A stretch of DNA of 64,000 bases from assembly GCF_021603645.1 (NCBI RefSeq), contig NZ_BQHJ01000009.1, positions 62,001 to 126,000 of the forward strand, given 5' to 3'. Both the position numbers and the translations under genes were made by a program. Shown one piece after another: positions 41,445 through 49,925 of this stretch (positions are counted from its first letter, which is position 1; each line of letters starts with the position of its first letter). The notes below the pieces were generated by a model. It saw nothing but the letters and a program-made list of their open reading frames with translations. It did not search any database and had not been told where the DNA came from. Origin of the DNA: Pseudomonas pseudonitroreducens (GTDB lineage Bacteria > Pseudomonadota > Gammaproteobacteria > Pseudomonadales > Pseudomonadaceae).

Positions 41445-42825
41445 GACCCTGCTGATCGGCAATAACCTGGCGCTGCTGGTGGCGGCGCTGCAACTGGCGG
41501 AGCGCGGGCGCCCGGTGCGCCTGCTGCTGGACGGCAAGCCGGCCGGGGGGCATTTCGCCGGCATGCGCCTGGACGGGCAGGGCTTCGATATCGGCATGGT
41601 GCTGTTCGAGCACGACTCGCGCGTGCCGCAGAGCGCCGACGTGCAGGGCTACGACCCCGCGCGGCGCAACGATTGCGCGCGCTTCACGGCACTGGCCGGG
41701 GACTATCTCGAGCGCTTCGTCGCCACGCTGGACGTGCCGACGCCGCAGGTTCACAGCGGTGGCGCCCGGCATCCGGACTTCATCATGGCCAATCGGCTGG
41801 AGCGCTTCGCCGACTGGCCCGAAGCCGGCAAGGTGCTGGATGAACTCGCGCAGGTCGATAGCCACCACCCGCTGCATGCTGCCGGCAAGATCACCCATCC
41901 TGCCTACGATCGTGCCAGCTATGCCGAAGCCTCCCTGGTCAACCACGGGGCGACCCTGCACCGGCAGGTGTTCGAGCCGCTGTGCGAGAAGATCCTCGGC
42001 GTTCCCTCGGCGCAGATCCTTGCGCGCTATCACCGCCTGGGCTGGCTGCCGCTGTACTACCCGCAGACCTTGAGCAAGGCCTTTGCCGGCGAGGACCACG
42101 GGCTGCCCGAATACCGCTTCCGCGCTGCCCGCGAGGGCTACTCGGGCGCTCTGGTCGAGGGCCTGCTGGAGGCCCTGCAGGCGAGCGGGGTGAGCATCGA
42201 TGCCGCGCCGCTGGAAGGCCTTGAGCGCACGCCGGAGGGCCTGGTTGCCCGGCTTGCCGGCCAGAGCATGGCCGCCGACCGCGTGGCCCTGGGCGTGGCG
42301 CCGCAACGCGCCGCCGAGCTGCTCGGGCAGCCGGCCGCCGAGCCACCGCCGGCCGCATCGGTGAGCCTGGTGCTGGGCCGGGTGGCCCGCGAGCACCTGC
42401 CGCAGAAAACCACCTGCCTGCTGGTGGCCGACGCACAGTTCGCGCTGTTCCGCGTCACCGACCACGATGCCGTCGCCGGGCTCGACCCGCAATGGCACCG
42501 AGTGAGCCTGGAGTGCAACCCCGACTACTTCAGCCGTCGCTATCCGGCGGCCGATGCGGGGCACCCGCTTCCCCAACTGCTCGGCGAACTGGCCGAGCTG
42601 GGGGTTATCCGTCATCCCGATGATTTCGTCGTGCTGCGCCACCTGCAGGCGCGCAATGCGCTGGCCTTGCCCAACGCCGCCGCGCAGGAGGTTTGCGCCA
42701 GCCTGCAGCGAGCGATTGCCGGCGATGCCCGCTTCGCGCTTACCGGCAGCCTGCTGGGCCTGGGGGTTGCCTCGCTGAACGACCAGATCATCCAGGGCCT
42801 CAAGCTTGCCGAGCAATGGAGCTAG
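41437..42825 (+). CDS. FAD/NAD(P)-binding-like protein of unknown function
   Basis: 462 residues. The N-terminus LLIGNNLALLVAALQLAERG resembles a dinucleotide-binding fold with a degenerate GxGxxG motif (GNNLAL lacks two of the three glycines). It is followed by GGHFAGMRLDGQGFDIGMVLFE, reminiscent of the substrate-facing start of UDP-galactopyranose mutase and protoporphyrinogen oxidase-like proteins. LGWLPLYYPQTLSKAF and a C-terminal GSLLGLGVASLNDQIIQGLK also stand out; the latter resembles the final FAD-binding helix. Role unknown; context suggests sugar oxidation, isomerisation or glycan assembly. Confidence 0.6.
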   Translation: MSETLLIGNNLALLVAALQLAERGRPVRLLLDGKPAGGHFAGMRLDGQGFDIGMVLFEHDSRVPQSADVQGYDPARRNDCARFTALAGDYLERFVATLDVPTPQVHSGGARHPDFIMANRLERFADWPEAGKVLDELAQVDSHHPLHAAGKITHPAYDRASYAEASLVNHGATLHRQVFEPLCEKILGVPSAQILARYHRLGWLPLYYPQTLSKAFAGEDHGLPEYRFRAAREGYSGALVEGLLEALQASGVSIDAAPLEGLERTPEGLVARLAGQSMAADRVALGVAPQRAAELLGQPAAEPPPAASVSLVLGRVAREHLPQKTTCLLVADAQFALFRVTDHDAVAGLDPQWHRVSLECNPDYFSRRYPAADAGHPLPQLLGELAELGVIRHPDDFVVLRHLQARNALALPNAAAQEVCASLQRAIAGDARFALTGSLLGLGVASLNDQIIQGLKLAEQWS

Positions 42826-42827
42826 CC

Positions 42828-43583
42828 ATGCCGAGCCAGAATTCCGCCACTGTCACCCCTGAAGAGCTCGAGCGCATCGCCAGGGATTACCACCTCAACG
42901 ACGCGGTGCCTGACAAGTTCATCGAGAGCGCCTGCCAGGAATACTGCTGCGACTGGCTGGCAAGCCTGCTGAGCGACGACGACCGCGTGCTCGAACTGGG
43001 CTACGGCGACGGCATCACCCTGTCGCGATTGAGTGGCCAGGCCGCTCACTACGCCGTGCTCGAGGGCGCGGCCAGCCTGGTGCAGCGAGTGCGTGCGGAC
43101 TACCCCGGTGTCGAGGCGATCCACAGCCTGTTCGAGCACTACGAAGCGCCACAGCCCTACCAGAAGGTGCTGGCGCTGCATGTGCTGGAGCATGTCGACG
43201 ACCCGGTGGCGCTGCTCGAACACATGCGCGGCTGGCTGGGTGCGGACGGCGAGCTGATCGTCGTCGTACCCAACCGCGAGTCGCTGCACCGTCGCCTCGC
43301 GGTCCTCATGGGGCTGCAGCCACAGCTCGATTCGCTGAGCCCGCGCGACCATCTCGTCGGCCACCAGCGGGTCTACGACCTGCCGACGCTGCGTGAACAT
43401 CTGCAGCGAGCGGGTTTCGAAGTGCTCGAAGAGAAGGGCTTCTTCCTCAAGACCCTGCCCAACTCGATGATGCTCGACTACAGCCCGCAACTCATCGATG
43501 GCCTGAACCGACTGAGCGAGCAGCTGCCCGCCGCCCTGATGGCCAACCTGGGCGTGCGTGCCCGAATGATCGATCGCCGCTGA
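42828..43583 (+). CDS. Class I SAM-dependent methyltransferase
   Basis: 251 residues. Motif I is VLELGYGDGITLSRL, followed by YAVLEGAASLVQRVRADYPG and the post-motif KVLALHVLEHVDDPVALLEH. The ATG at 42828 is preferred over 42816 because GGAG lies 7 bp before it and it clears the upstream stop. Distantly similar to the methyltransferase at 40704, suggesting an old duplication. Likely O- or N-methylation of the flagellin sugar. Confidence 0.75.
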   Translation: MPSQNSATVTPEELERIARDYHLNDAVPDKFIESACQEYCCDWLASLLSDDDRVLELGYGDGITLSRLSGQAAHYAVLEGAASLVQRVRADYPGVEAIHSLFEHYEAPQPYQKVLALHVLEHVDDPVALLEHMRGWLGADGELIVVVPNRESLHRRLAVLMGLQPQLDSLSPRDHLVGHQRVYDLPTLREHLQRAGFEVLEEKGFFLKTLPNSMMLDYSPQLIDGLNRLSEQLPAALMANLGVRARMIDRR

Positions 43584-43599
43584 GCGACGGAGAGCCCCT

Positions 43600-44016
43600 A
43601 TGTCCCTGGAAAAATGCCAGCTGCAGGACTTGCCCATCGTTCACGACATCCGTGGCAATCTCAGCTTCATCGAGGGTGGCAAGCACACGCCGTTCGACAT
43701 CCAGCGCGTCTACTACCTCTACGACGTGCCAGGTGGCGCCAGCCGGGGTGGCCATGCGCATTTCGAGCTGGAGCAGATGATCATCGCGATGTCCGGCAGC
43801 TTCGACATCACCCTCGATGACGGCTACAACCGCCGCAAGGTCCACATGAACCGCTCGTACTACGGGCTCTACCTGCCGAAGATGATCTGGCGCGAGATCG
43901 ACAACTTCTCCTCCGGCTCGGTGTGCATGGTGCTGGCCTCGGCGCACTACAGCCCGAAGGACTACATCTATGACTACCAGGAGTTCATCGACACTGTCCG
44001 GGGTGGCGCCAAGTGA
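43600..44016 (+). CDS. Sugar 3,4-ketoisomerase (FdtA/QdtA family)
   Basis: 138 residues, WxcM-like cupin. The motif VPGGASRGGHAHFELEQ (44-60) holds His52 and His54, typical of dTDP-4-oxo-6-deoxyhexose 3,4-ketoisomerases, which move the keto group from C4 to C3. FDIQRVYYLYDV and YSPKDYIYDYQEFI flank the cupin. Product would be dTDP-3-keto-6-deoxyhexose, the substrate for a 3-aminotransferase. It overlaps the aminotransferase gene by 4 bp (GTGA), so the two enzymes are translated together. Confidence 0.85.
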   Translation: MSLEKCQLQDLPIVHDIRGNLSFIEGGKHTPFDIQRVYYLYDVPGGASRGGHAHFELEQMIIAMSGSFDITLDDGYNRRKVHMNRSYYGLYLPKMIWREIDNFSSGSVCMVLASAHYSPKDYIYDYQEFIDTVRGGAK

Positions 44017-45116
44017 GCGACAAGGTTCCCTTCCTCGATCTGGTGGCCGTGCATGAGCCGCTGGCCGCTGAGATGCAGGCGGCATTCGCCAGCTTCCTGG
44101 CCTCCGGTCAGTACATGTTGGGGCCGCAGGTCGAGGCTTTCGAACGCGGCTTCGCCGACTATTGCGGCGCACGCCATTGCATTGGCGTGAGCAATGGCCT
44201 GGATGCCCTGCAGCTGATTCTCCAGGCCTTCGGCATCGGCCCGGGGGACGAGGTGCTGGTGCCGGCCAACACCTTCATCGCCACCTGGCTGGCGGTGTCG
44301 CATTGCGGCGCGACGCCGGTGCCGGTGGAACCTGATCCGGCCACCTGCAACATCGATCCTGCCCGCGTCGAACAGGCGATTACGCCGCGCACCCGGGCCA
44401 TCATCGCCGTGCACCTCTACGGGCAGACCGCCGACATGCCGGCGCTGTCGGCGATTGCCCGGCGGCATGGCCTGAAACTGATCGAGGATGCCGCCCAGGC
44501 CCATGGCGCGCGTCATGCCGGGCGGCGTGCCGGCACGCTGGGCGATGCGGCGGCCTTCAGCTTCTACCCGGGCAAGAATCTCGGCGCGCTGGGCGATGCG
44601 GGAGCGGTGGTCACCGATGACAGCGCGCTGGACGAGGCGATCCGCCTGCTGCGCAACTACGGCTCGCCGCGGCGCTACGTGCATCAGCGCATCGGCTTCA
44701 ACCACCGCCTGGACGAGATGCAGGCGGCATTGCTCAACATCAAGCTGCCGCACCTGGATGGCTGGAACCAGCAGCGCCGTGCCCAGGCCGCGCGCTATCG
44801 CGAGCTGCTCGCCGGTGTGGCGGGCGTACGGCTGCCGGAAGTACTGCCCGAGTGTGAGCCGGTCTGGCATCTGTTCGTGATCCGCCATGGCCGCCGCGAC
44901 GCCTTGCTGCAGTGGCTGGCTGACGGCGGAATTGGCGCGCTGATCCACTACCCGATCGCACCCCATCGGCAGCAGGCGTATGCCGAGCGGCAACTGAGCC
45001 TGCCGATCAGCGAACAGATGCACAGCGAGGTGCTGAGCCTGCCCATCGGGCCGCACCTGACGCTGGACGATATCGACCGTGTCGGCCTGCAGATCCGTCG
45101 CTTCGAGTCGGCCTGA
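44013..45116 (+). CDS. DegT/DnrJ/EryC1 sugar aminotransferase
   Basis: 367 residues, PLP-dependent sugar aminotransferase. The PLP lysine is K188 in FSFYPGKNLGALGD. The phosphate-binding start is GVSNGLDALQLIL, and LIEDAAQAHGA provides the aspartate that contacts the pyridine ring. Starts with GTG at 44013, overlapping the ketoisomerase stop. Pairing with a 3,4-ketoisomerase indicates a FdtB/QdtB-type 3-aminotransferase giving a dTDP-3-amino-3,6-dideoxyhexose, rather than VioA (4-amino). The dTDP-sugar precursor enzymes (RmlA/RmlB) are not in this window. Confidence 0.85.
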   Translation: MSDKVPFLDLVAVHEPLAAEMQAAFASFLASGQYMLGPQVEAFERGFADYCGARHCIGVSNGLDALQLILQAFGIGPGDEVLVPANTFIATWLAVSHCGATPVPVEPDPATCNIDPARVEQAITPRTRAIIAVHLYGQTADMPALSAIARRHGLKLIEDAAQAHGARHAGRRAGTLGDAAAFSFYPGKNLGALGDAGAVVTDDSALDEAIRLLRNYGSPRRYVHQRIGFNHRLDEMQAALLNIKLPHLDGWNQQRRAQAARYRELLAGVAGVRLPEVLPECEPVWHLFVIRHGRRDALLQWLADGGIGALIHYPIAPHRQQAYAERQLSLPISEQMHSEVLSLPIGPHLTLDDIDRVGLQIRRFESA

Positions 45117-45166
45117 ACGGCACGTTACCTTCGCCCTGGCAGTGGCCGGGCGTGAGTCATTCTGGT

Positions 45167-45188
45167 CCCGCCGCATCGATGCGGCGGG
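45167..45188. other. Perfect palindrome before the glycosyltransferase gene
   Basis: CCCGCCGCATC and its exact complement GATGCGGCGGG stand back to back, ending 7 bp before the ribosome site of the gene at 45204. No T-tract. Could be an RNA hairpin that stops the island transcript or tunes translation. Confidence 0.4.
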
Positions 45189-45203
45189 CGTGAGAGGAAG
45201 TCA

Positions 45204-48200
45204 ATGAACCCACAGTCGGTCCCCGATATCACCGTTGCCGTGATGTCCTACAACAACGCGGCTTACCTGCGGCAGACGCTCGACTCGATCTTTGCCCAGC
45301 GTGGCGTGAGCTTCGAGGTACTGGTCTTCGACGACTGCTCGAAAGATGACAGCCTGGACATCCTGCGCAGCTACGAAGGGCGCGAGCATTATCACTTCGA
45401 GGTCAACCCGCAGAACCTCGGCGTGGTCGGCAACGCGACCCGCTGTTTCGAGTCGGGCCGCGGCCGTTACGTCGTGGTGCTGGGCTCCGACGATTTCCTC
45501 TATCCGGGTCACCTGCAGTCGCTGTTCCAGGCGCTGGAAGACCATCCACAAGCCGCGCTTGCCTACAGCCAGTGCAACTGGATCGACGAGCACGGCAACC
45601 TGGTGCGCTATGCCGAGCACCCCGCGCATGCCACGCGGTCCTATGTGGGCGGCCGCGACGAGGTGGTCGACCTGCTTCGCCACGACAACTACATCACCCC
45701 CTCCGCGGTCATGCTGCGCCGTTCGGTGTACGAGCGGATTCGCCTGGAGAACGGTCGCCTGCTGCACGAGGGCATGATCGCCGGCGACTGGGAGTTCTGG
45801 ATTCGCATTGCCCGGGTGGCGCCGGATTTCGTCTTCGTGCGGCGCCCGACCGTGGGCTACCGGGTGCACTCCGGGCAGATTTCCCAGACGTTCTACAGCG
45901 GTGATGGGCCGACGCTCGAGCATGCCTTCCTGCTGGAATACTGCCTCGCGCAGCCGGACCTGCTGCCGCGCCTGCGGGCGGCTGCCGAGCCCATCTGGAA
46001 TCTCTTCCAGCAGCGCCTGAACGGTGCCTCGAGCGAGGTTCGCGAACAGGTGCGCGAGCGCAGCGCGGCAATTCGGCGCCAGCTCTTCGACACGCCGGCC
46101 GCCGCTGCCAGGGCGGAGCCGTTGTTCTCGGTGATCCTGACCACTTTCAACCGTCCCGAGCTCCTTCGCGATGCCCTGGCAAGCCTGGCAGCACAGACCT
46201 TCCAGGACTTCGAGGTGGTACTGGTCAATGATTGCGGCGAGCCGGTGGAGCAGTTGCTGCAGGGCTACGAATTTCCCATCAGCTACCTGCGGCTGGGGCG
46301 CAACAGTGGCCTTTCCGCCGCCCGCAATGCCGCGATCCGCCAGGCCCGCGGGCGTTACCTGGCCTACCTGGACGACGATGACACGCTGCTGCCGCAGCAC
46401 TTCCAGCGGCACGCCGCGGCCCATGCCGATGCCGAGTGCCTGGTCTATACCGACACCCGCTACGTGCTCGAAAGCCTGGAGGGCGGACGCCGCCAGGAGC
46501 TGTCCCGGCAGTCTTCGCCGGTCCATGGCGAGTTCGACCTGGCCCGTCTGCAGGTGCAGAACTTCATCCCGGTGAATGCCTGGACCCACCCGCGCAGCTG
46601 GATCGACGAGGTCGGTGGTTTCGATGAAGGGCTCAGCGCGCTGGAGGATTGGGACATGCTCCTGCGCCTGTCCGTCGGCCGCCGCTTCAGCCATGTCGCC
46701 GAAGAAACCGTGCAGGTTCATGTTCGTCAGGAAAACCCCGAGCAGCGCATGAGCGCGCGCGAGCGCAAGAACTTCCCCGCCTTGTTCCGTCGCCTCTATG
46801 AACGGCATGCCATCGAGACCGATGGCAGCGTGCAGCAGGCGCGTGCGGAATTTCTCGCCGAGCTGGATCGCGAGCGCGCCGGTGCTGGCGCCGGCCCCGT
46901 CACGCCGGTGGAGTTCCGCTATTGCCACCGCCTGAGCGCGCAGCAGTTGAGCGCTTTCCAGCGGCGCCTGGGCGATCACCCCGGCCCGCGCTTCGAAGTC
47001 GTGGTGCTGGGAGGGGCAGAGGCTGCCGCGCAGAGCAGCCTTGCCAGTGTCGCCGCACAGCAGTTGGCGGTGCCCTCCACCTGGCTGCCTGGTGAGGCGG
47101 GGGAAACCCCCCAGCAGTTCTGGGAACGTGTCGCCCGGCACCTGGCCGGCAGTGACGCAGAGTGGTTCTACCTGCTGCCGGCGGGTGACCGCCTGGCCGA
47201 GCACGCGTTGCTGTTGCTGGCCGATCGCATCCTCTCGGGCCTGCCGGCGCGCTGCTACTACGTCGACGAGGACCGGCTGGAGGGTGACCAGAGCCATACG
47301 CCGATCTTCAAGCCGGACTTCAACCTCGACCTGCTGCGCAGCTACCCCTACACCGGGCGCAATCTCTGCGTAGCGCGCGAATGCCTGGACGAGCTGGGCG
47401 GCCTGCGCGCCGAGTTCGCCGGGCTCTGTGTACAGGACCTGCAACTGCGCGCCGCGGAAACCTTCGGCCTGGACAGCGTTGGCCACGTCGCCGAAGTGCT
47501 CTGCCACGCCGCCGTGCCGTTCGCCGAGTGGCTGGTCAGCGACGAGGTTCGCCAGCATGGCGCGGCGCTGATCGCCGCCCACCTGGCACGGCTGGGCGTA
47601 CCGCACACACTGCAGGCCGGCGTGACGCCGGGGGTCAACCGGATTCGCTACGACTATCCGCAGCAACCGCTGGTCTCGATCCTGATCCCGACCAAGGACC
47701 AGCTGGCCATCCTGCGCCGCTGCGTCGAGAGCATCCTCGAGAAGACCCGCTACGAGCACTTCGAGATCCTCATCATCGACAACGACAGCCAGACCGAAGA
47801 AGCCCGCCAGTGGCTCGCCGGCATCGAGTCGATGGGCAGCGCCCAGGTGCGTGTGCTGCGCTATCCGGGACCGTTCAACTTCTCGGCGATCAACAATGCC
47901 GCGGCACGCGAAGCCAAGGGCGAGTACCTGGTGCTGCTGAACAACGATACGGCAGTGGTCGACGCCGACTGGCTCGACGAGTTGCTCAACCACGGTCGTC
48001 GCCCCGAGGTCGGGATTGTCGGCGCCAAGCTGCATTACCCGGACGGGCGCATCCAGCATGGCGGGGTGATCCTCGGCCTGAACGGCCCGGCCGACCATCC
48101 GTTCATTGGCGATCCGCAACACGCTGCCGGCTATATGCAGCGGCTGCTGGTGGACCAGGACTACAGCGCGGTCACCGCGGCCTGCCTGCTGATCCGTCGC

Positions 48201-49526
48201 GAGGTCTACGAGGCTGTCGGGGGCATGGACGAGGTGGACTTCAAGGTCTCCTACAACGACGTCGACCTTTGCCTGAAGGTGCGCGAGGCGGGCTACCTGA
48301 CCCTGTGGACGCCCTACGCCGCGTTGCTGCACGAGGGCAGCGTGAGCCAGCGCGAACTGGCCGCGGATCAGCGCGAAGCCAAGCTGCGTCGCTTCCGCGG
48401 CGAGCAGCAGGCCATGTACCGCAAGTGGCTGCCCCTGCTGGCGCAGGACCCGGCCTACAACCCGAACCTGAGCCTGCAGCGTGCCGGCTTCGAACTGGAC
48501 GTCGCTCGAGGCGTCGCCTGGCAGCCCTTCGTGCAGCCGCTGATGCCGCGCGTGGTGGCCTATCCGGCCGACGCCACTGGCTGCGGTCACTACCGCGTGC
48601 GGCAACCGTTCCTGGCGATGCAGCGGCAAGGTCTGCTGGAAGGTGCGCTGAGCAGCAACCTGCTGGACCCGGTGGAACTGCAGCGTTTCGACGCCGACAG
48701 CGTGGTACTGCAGCGCCAGGTGACTGACGCGCAGCTCGATGCCATCGAGCAGATGAAGGCGTTCAACCGCAGCTTCCGCGTCTATGAACTCGATGACTAC
48801 CTGCCCAACCTGCCGCTCAAGAGCCTGCACCGCGACGAGATGCCCAGGGACATCCTGCGCTCGCTGCGGCGCGCGGTATCGATGTGCGACCGCTTCGTGG
48901 TCTCCACCGACGCGCTGGCCGAATCCCTGGCCGATCTGCACAGCGACATCCGCGTGCTGCCCAACCGCTTGCCGGTCGACTGGTGGGAAGGCCGCACCAG
49001 CCGCCGCCGCATTGGCCGCAAGCCGCGTGTCGGCTGGGCCGGCGGGGTAGGGCATACCGGTGATCTGGAGCTCATCGCCGATGTGGTCCGCGACCTGGCC
49101 GACGAGGTCGACTGGGTGTTCTTCGGCCTCTGTCCGGACAAGCTGCGGCCCTATGTCAGCGAGTACTACCCGGGCGTCGCCATTGCGGACTACCCCGAGC
49201 GCCTGGCCTCGCTGGACCTGGACCTGGCGCTGGCGCCGCTGGAGCAGAACCGCTTCAACGATTGCAAGAGCAACCTGCGCCTGCTCGAGTACGGCGTGCT
49301 CGGGTTCCCGGTGGTGTGCAGCGATGTGCTCTGCTATCGCGGCGATCTGCCGGTGACGCGGGTGAAGAACCGCTACCGCGACTGGGTCGACGCGATCCGC
49401 ATGCACCTGTCCGACCTCGACGCCACGGCGCGGATCGGCGACGAGCTGCAAGCCAGGGTGCGCCGCGACTGGATGCTGGAAGGCGAAAACCTGCTGAACT
49501 GGGGGCGCGCCTGGCTGCCGGACTGA
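45204..49526 (+). CDS. Giant multi-domain flagellin glycosyltransferase (FgtA-like)
   Basis: 1440 residues. Four domains can be seen. A GT2 domain spans about 8-230 (ITVAVMSYNNAAYLRQTLDS, LVFDDCSKDD, VVLGSDD). A second GT2 spans about 305-520 (FSVILTTFNRPELLRDALAS, YLAYLDDDD). A third GT2 spans about 818-1060 (LVSILIPTKDQLAILRRCVE, IIDNDSQTEE, VLLNNDT). A C-terminal GT4-like part runs from about 1115 to the end (GVGHTGDLELIADV, LLEYGVLGFPVVCSD). It sits just before fliC like the P. aeruginosa flagellar glycosyltransferase gene fgtA, and probably builds a short glycan on flagellin. Three GT2 modules plus a GT4-like one could assemble several sugars. Confidence 0.85.
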   Translation: MNPQSVPDITVAVMSYNNAAYLRQTLDSIFAQRGVSFEVLVFDDCSKDDSLDILRSYEGREHYHFEVNPQNLGVVGNATRCFESGRGRYVVVLGSDDFLYPGHLQSLFQALEDHPQAALAYSQCNWIDEHGNLVRYAEHPAHATRSYVGGRDEVVDLLRHDNYITPSAVMLRRSVYERIRLENGRLLHEGMIAGDWEFWIRIARVAPDFVFVRRPTVGYRVHSGQISQTFYSGDGPTLEHAFLLEYCLAQPDLLPRLRAAAEPIWNLFQQRLNGASSEVREQVRERSAAIRRQLFDTPAAAARAEPLFSVILTTFNRPELLRDALASLAAQTFQDFEVVLVNDCGEPVEQLLQGYEFPISYLRLGRNSGLSAARNAAIRQARGRYLAYLDDDDTLLPQHFQRHAAAHADAECLVYTDTRYVLESLEGGRRQELSRQSSPVHGEFDLARLQVQNFIPVNAWTHPRSWIDEVGGFDEGLSALEDWDMLLRLSVGRRFSHVAEETVQVHVRQENPEQRMSARERKNFPALFRRLYERHAIETDGSVQQARAEFLAELDRERAGAGAGPVTPVEFRYCHRLSAQQLSAFQRRLGDHPGPRFEVVVLGGAEAAAQSSLASVAAQQLAVPSTWLPGEAGETPQQFWERVARHLAGSDAEWFYLLPAGDRLAEHALLLLADRILSGLPARCYYVDEDRLEGDQSHTPIFKPDFNLDLLRSYPYTGRNLCVARECLDELGGLRAEFAGLCVQDLQLRAAETFGLDSVGHVAEVLCHAAVPFAEWLVSDEVRQHGAALIAAHLARLGVPHTLQAGVTPGVNRIRYDYPQQPLVSILIPTKDQLAILRRCVESILEKTRYEHFEILIIDNDSQTEEARQWLAGIESMGSAQVRVLRYPGPFNFSAINNAAAREAKGEYLVLLNNDTAVVDADWLDELLNHGRRPEVGIVGAKLHYPDGRIQHGGVILGLNGPADHPFIGDPQHAAGYMQRLLVDQDYSAVTAACLLIRREVYEAVGGMDEVDFKVSYNDVDLCLKVREAGYLTLWTPYAALLHEGSVSQRELAADQREAKLRRFRGEQQAMYRKWLPLLAQDPAYNPNLSLQRAGFELDVARGVAWQPFVQPLMPRVVAYPADATGCGHYRVRQPFLAMQRQGLLEGALSSNLLDPVELQRFDADSVVLQRQVTDAQLDAIEQMKAFNRSFRVYELDDYLPNLPLKSLHRDEMPRDILRSLRRAVSMCDRFVVSTDALAESLADLHSDIRVLPNRLPVDWWEGRTSRRRIGRKPRVGWAGGVGHTGDLELIADVVRDLADEVDWVFFGLCPDKLRPYVSEYYPGVAIADYPERLASLDLDLALAPLEQNRFNDCKSNLRLLEYGVLGFPVVCSDVLCYRGDLPVTRVKNRYRDWVDAIRMHLSDLDATARIGDELQARVRRDWMLEGENLLNWGRAWLPD

Positions 49527-49546
49527 TCCGGCCACGCGCCTGACCA

Positions 49547-49583
49547 GAAGGGCCGCCGGGAGACCGGGGGCCCTTTCTTTTTG
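49547..49583 (+). terminator. Intrinsic terminator after the glycosyltransferase
   Basis: Arms AAGGGCC and GGCCCTT followed by TCTTTTT, 21 bp after the stop codon. Confidence 0.75.
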
Positions 49584-49629
49584 CCTGGCCGGCACGCCGG
49601 GCCACTGGCGACGTGTCGCGAAGTTCTCC

Positions 49630-49656
49630 TAAAGGAATGGCCGCGCCCGCCGATTT
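49630..49656 (+). promoter_or_regulatory. FliA (sigma-28) promoter of a putative small RNA
   Basis: TAAAGGAA (49630-49637), an 11-bp spacer, GCCGATTT (49649-49656). The spacing and GCCGAT core equal those of the fliC promoter 178 bp downstream. It is followed by no convincing reading frame. Confidence 0.6.
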
Positions 49657-49662
49657 GCTGGG

Positions 49663-49806
49663 AGTCCGTGCTGGCACTGCCCGCCGCGGACCCGCGAAAT
49701 GCTGGCGCAAGCGGCAGGAAAATCTTCCTCGAAGGCGCCTGGAACTCTCTGCGAAGGTCAGCTAACAAGCTGAAAACCAACAGGAAAAAAAACTTCCTGT
49801 TTTTTT
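49663..49806 (+). ncRNA. Putative FliA-dependent small RNA upstream of fliC
   Basis: Predicted transcript of about 144 nt, from the FliA promoter at 49630-49656 to a hairpin plus T-tract at 49779-49806. The interval has local stems (AGGAAAATCTTCCT near 49724, AGCT-AACA-AGCT near 49760). The only open frame, ATG at 49699 with 24 codons, lacks a ribosome site. The alternative is a long alternative leader of fliC by read-through. Confidence 0.45.
49779..49806 (+). terminator. Hairpin with T-tract upstream of the fliC promoter
   Basis: AACAGGAA and TTCCTGTT with a 7-nt loop, followed by T's up to 49806. It abuts the -35 box of the fliC promoter, so it would insulate fliC from upstream transcription. 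Confidence 0.6.
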
Positions 49807-49807
49807 C

Positions 49808-49834
49808 TAAAGCTCTTCGCAGGGGCGCCGATAA
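49808..49834 (+). promoter_or_regulatory. FliA (sigma-28) promoter of fliC
   Basis: TAAAGCTC (49808-49815), 11 bp, GCCGATAA (49827-49834), an exact -10 consensus. It implies an untranslated leader of about 85 nt, in which CCTGAGC and GCTCAGG (49861 and 49889 regions) can pair. Confidence 0.92.
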
Positions 49835-49925
49835 GTAGGACGTATGCGAATTCTTGGGGTACCTGAGCAAGCAGGCCGAGATATCGCAAGCTCAGGAACT
49901 AACAGGACCACTGAAGGAGACCATC

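Noticed and set aside
45201-49595. 1464-codon open frame on the minus strand opposite the glycosyltransferase gene
   Set aside because: It mirrors the plus-strand gene codon for codon, has a low-complexity His/Gln/Arg-rich translation and no start signal. This is a high-GC shadow frame.
49699-49773. 24-codon frame inside the predicted small RNA
   Set aside because: No ribosome site before the ATG and no recognisable peptide features; noncoding is the simpler reading.
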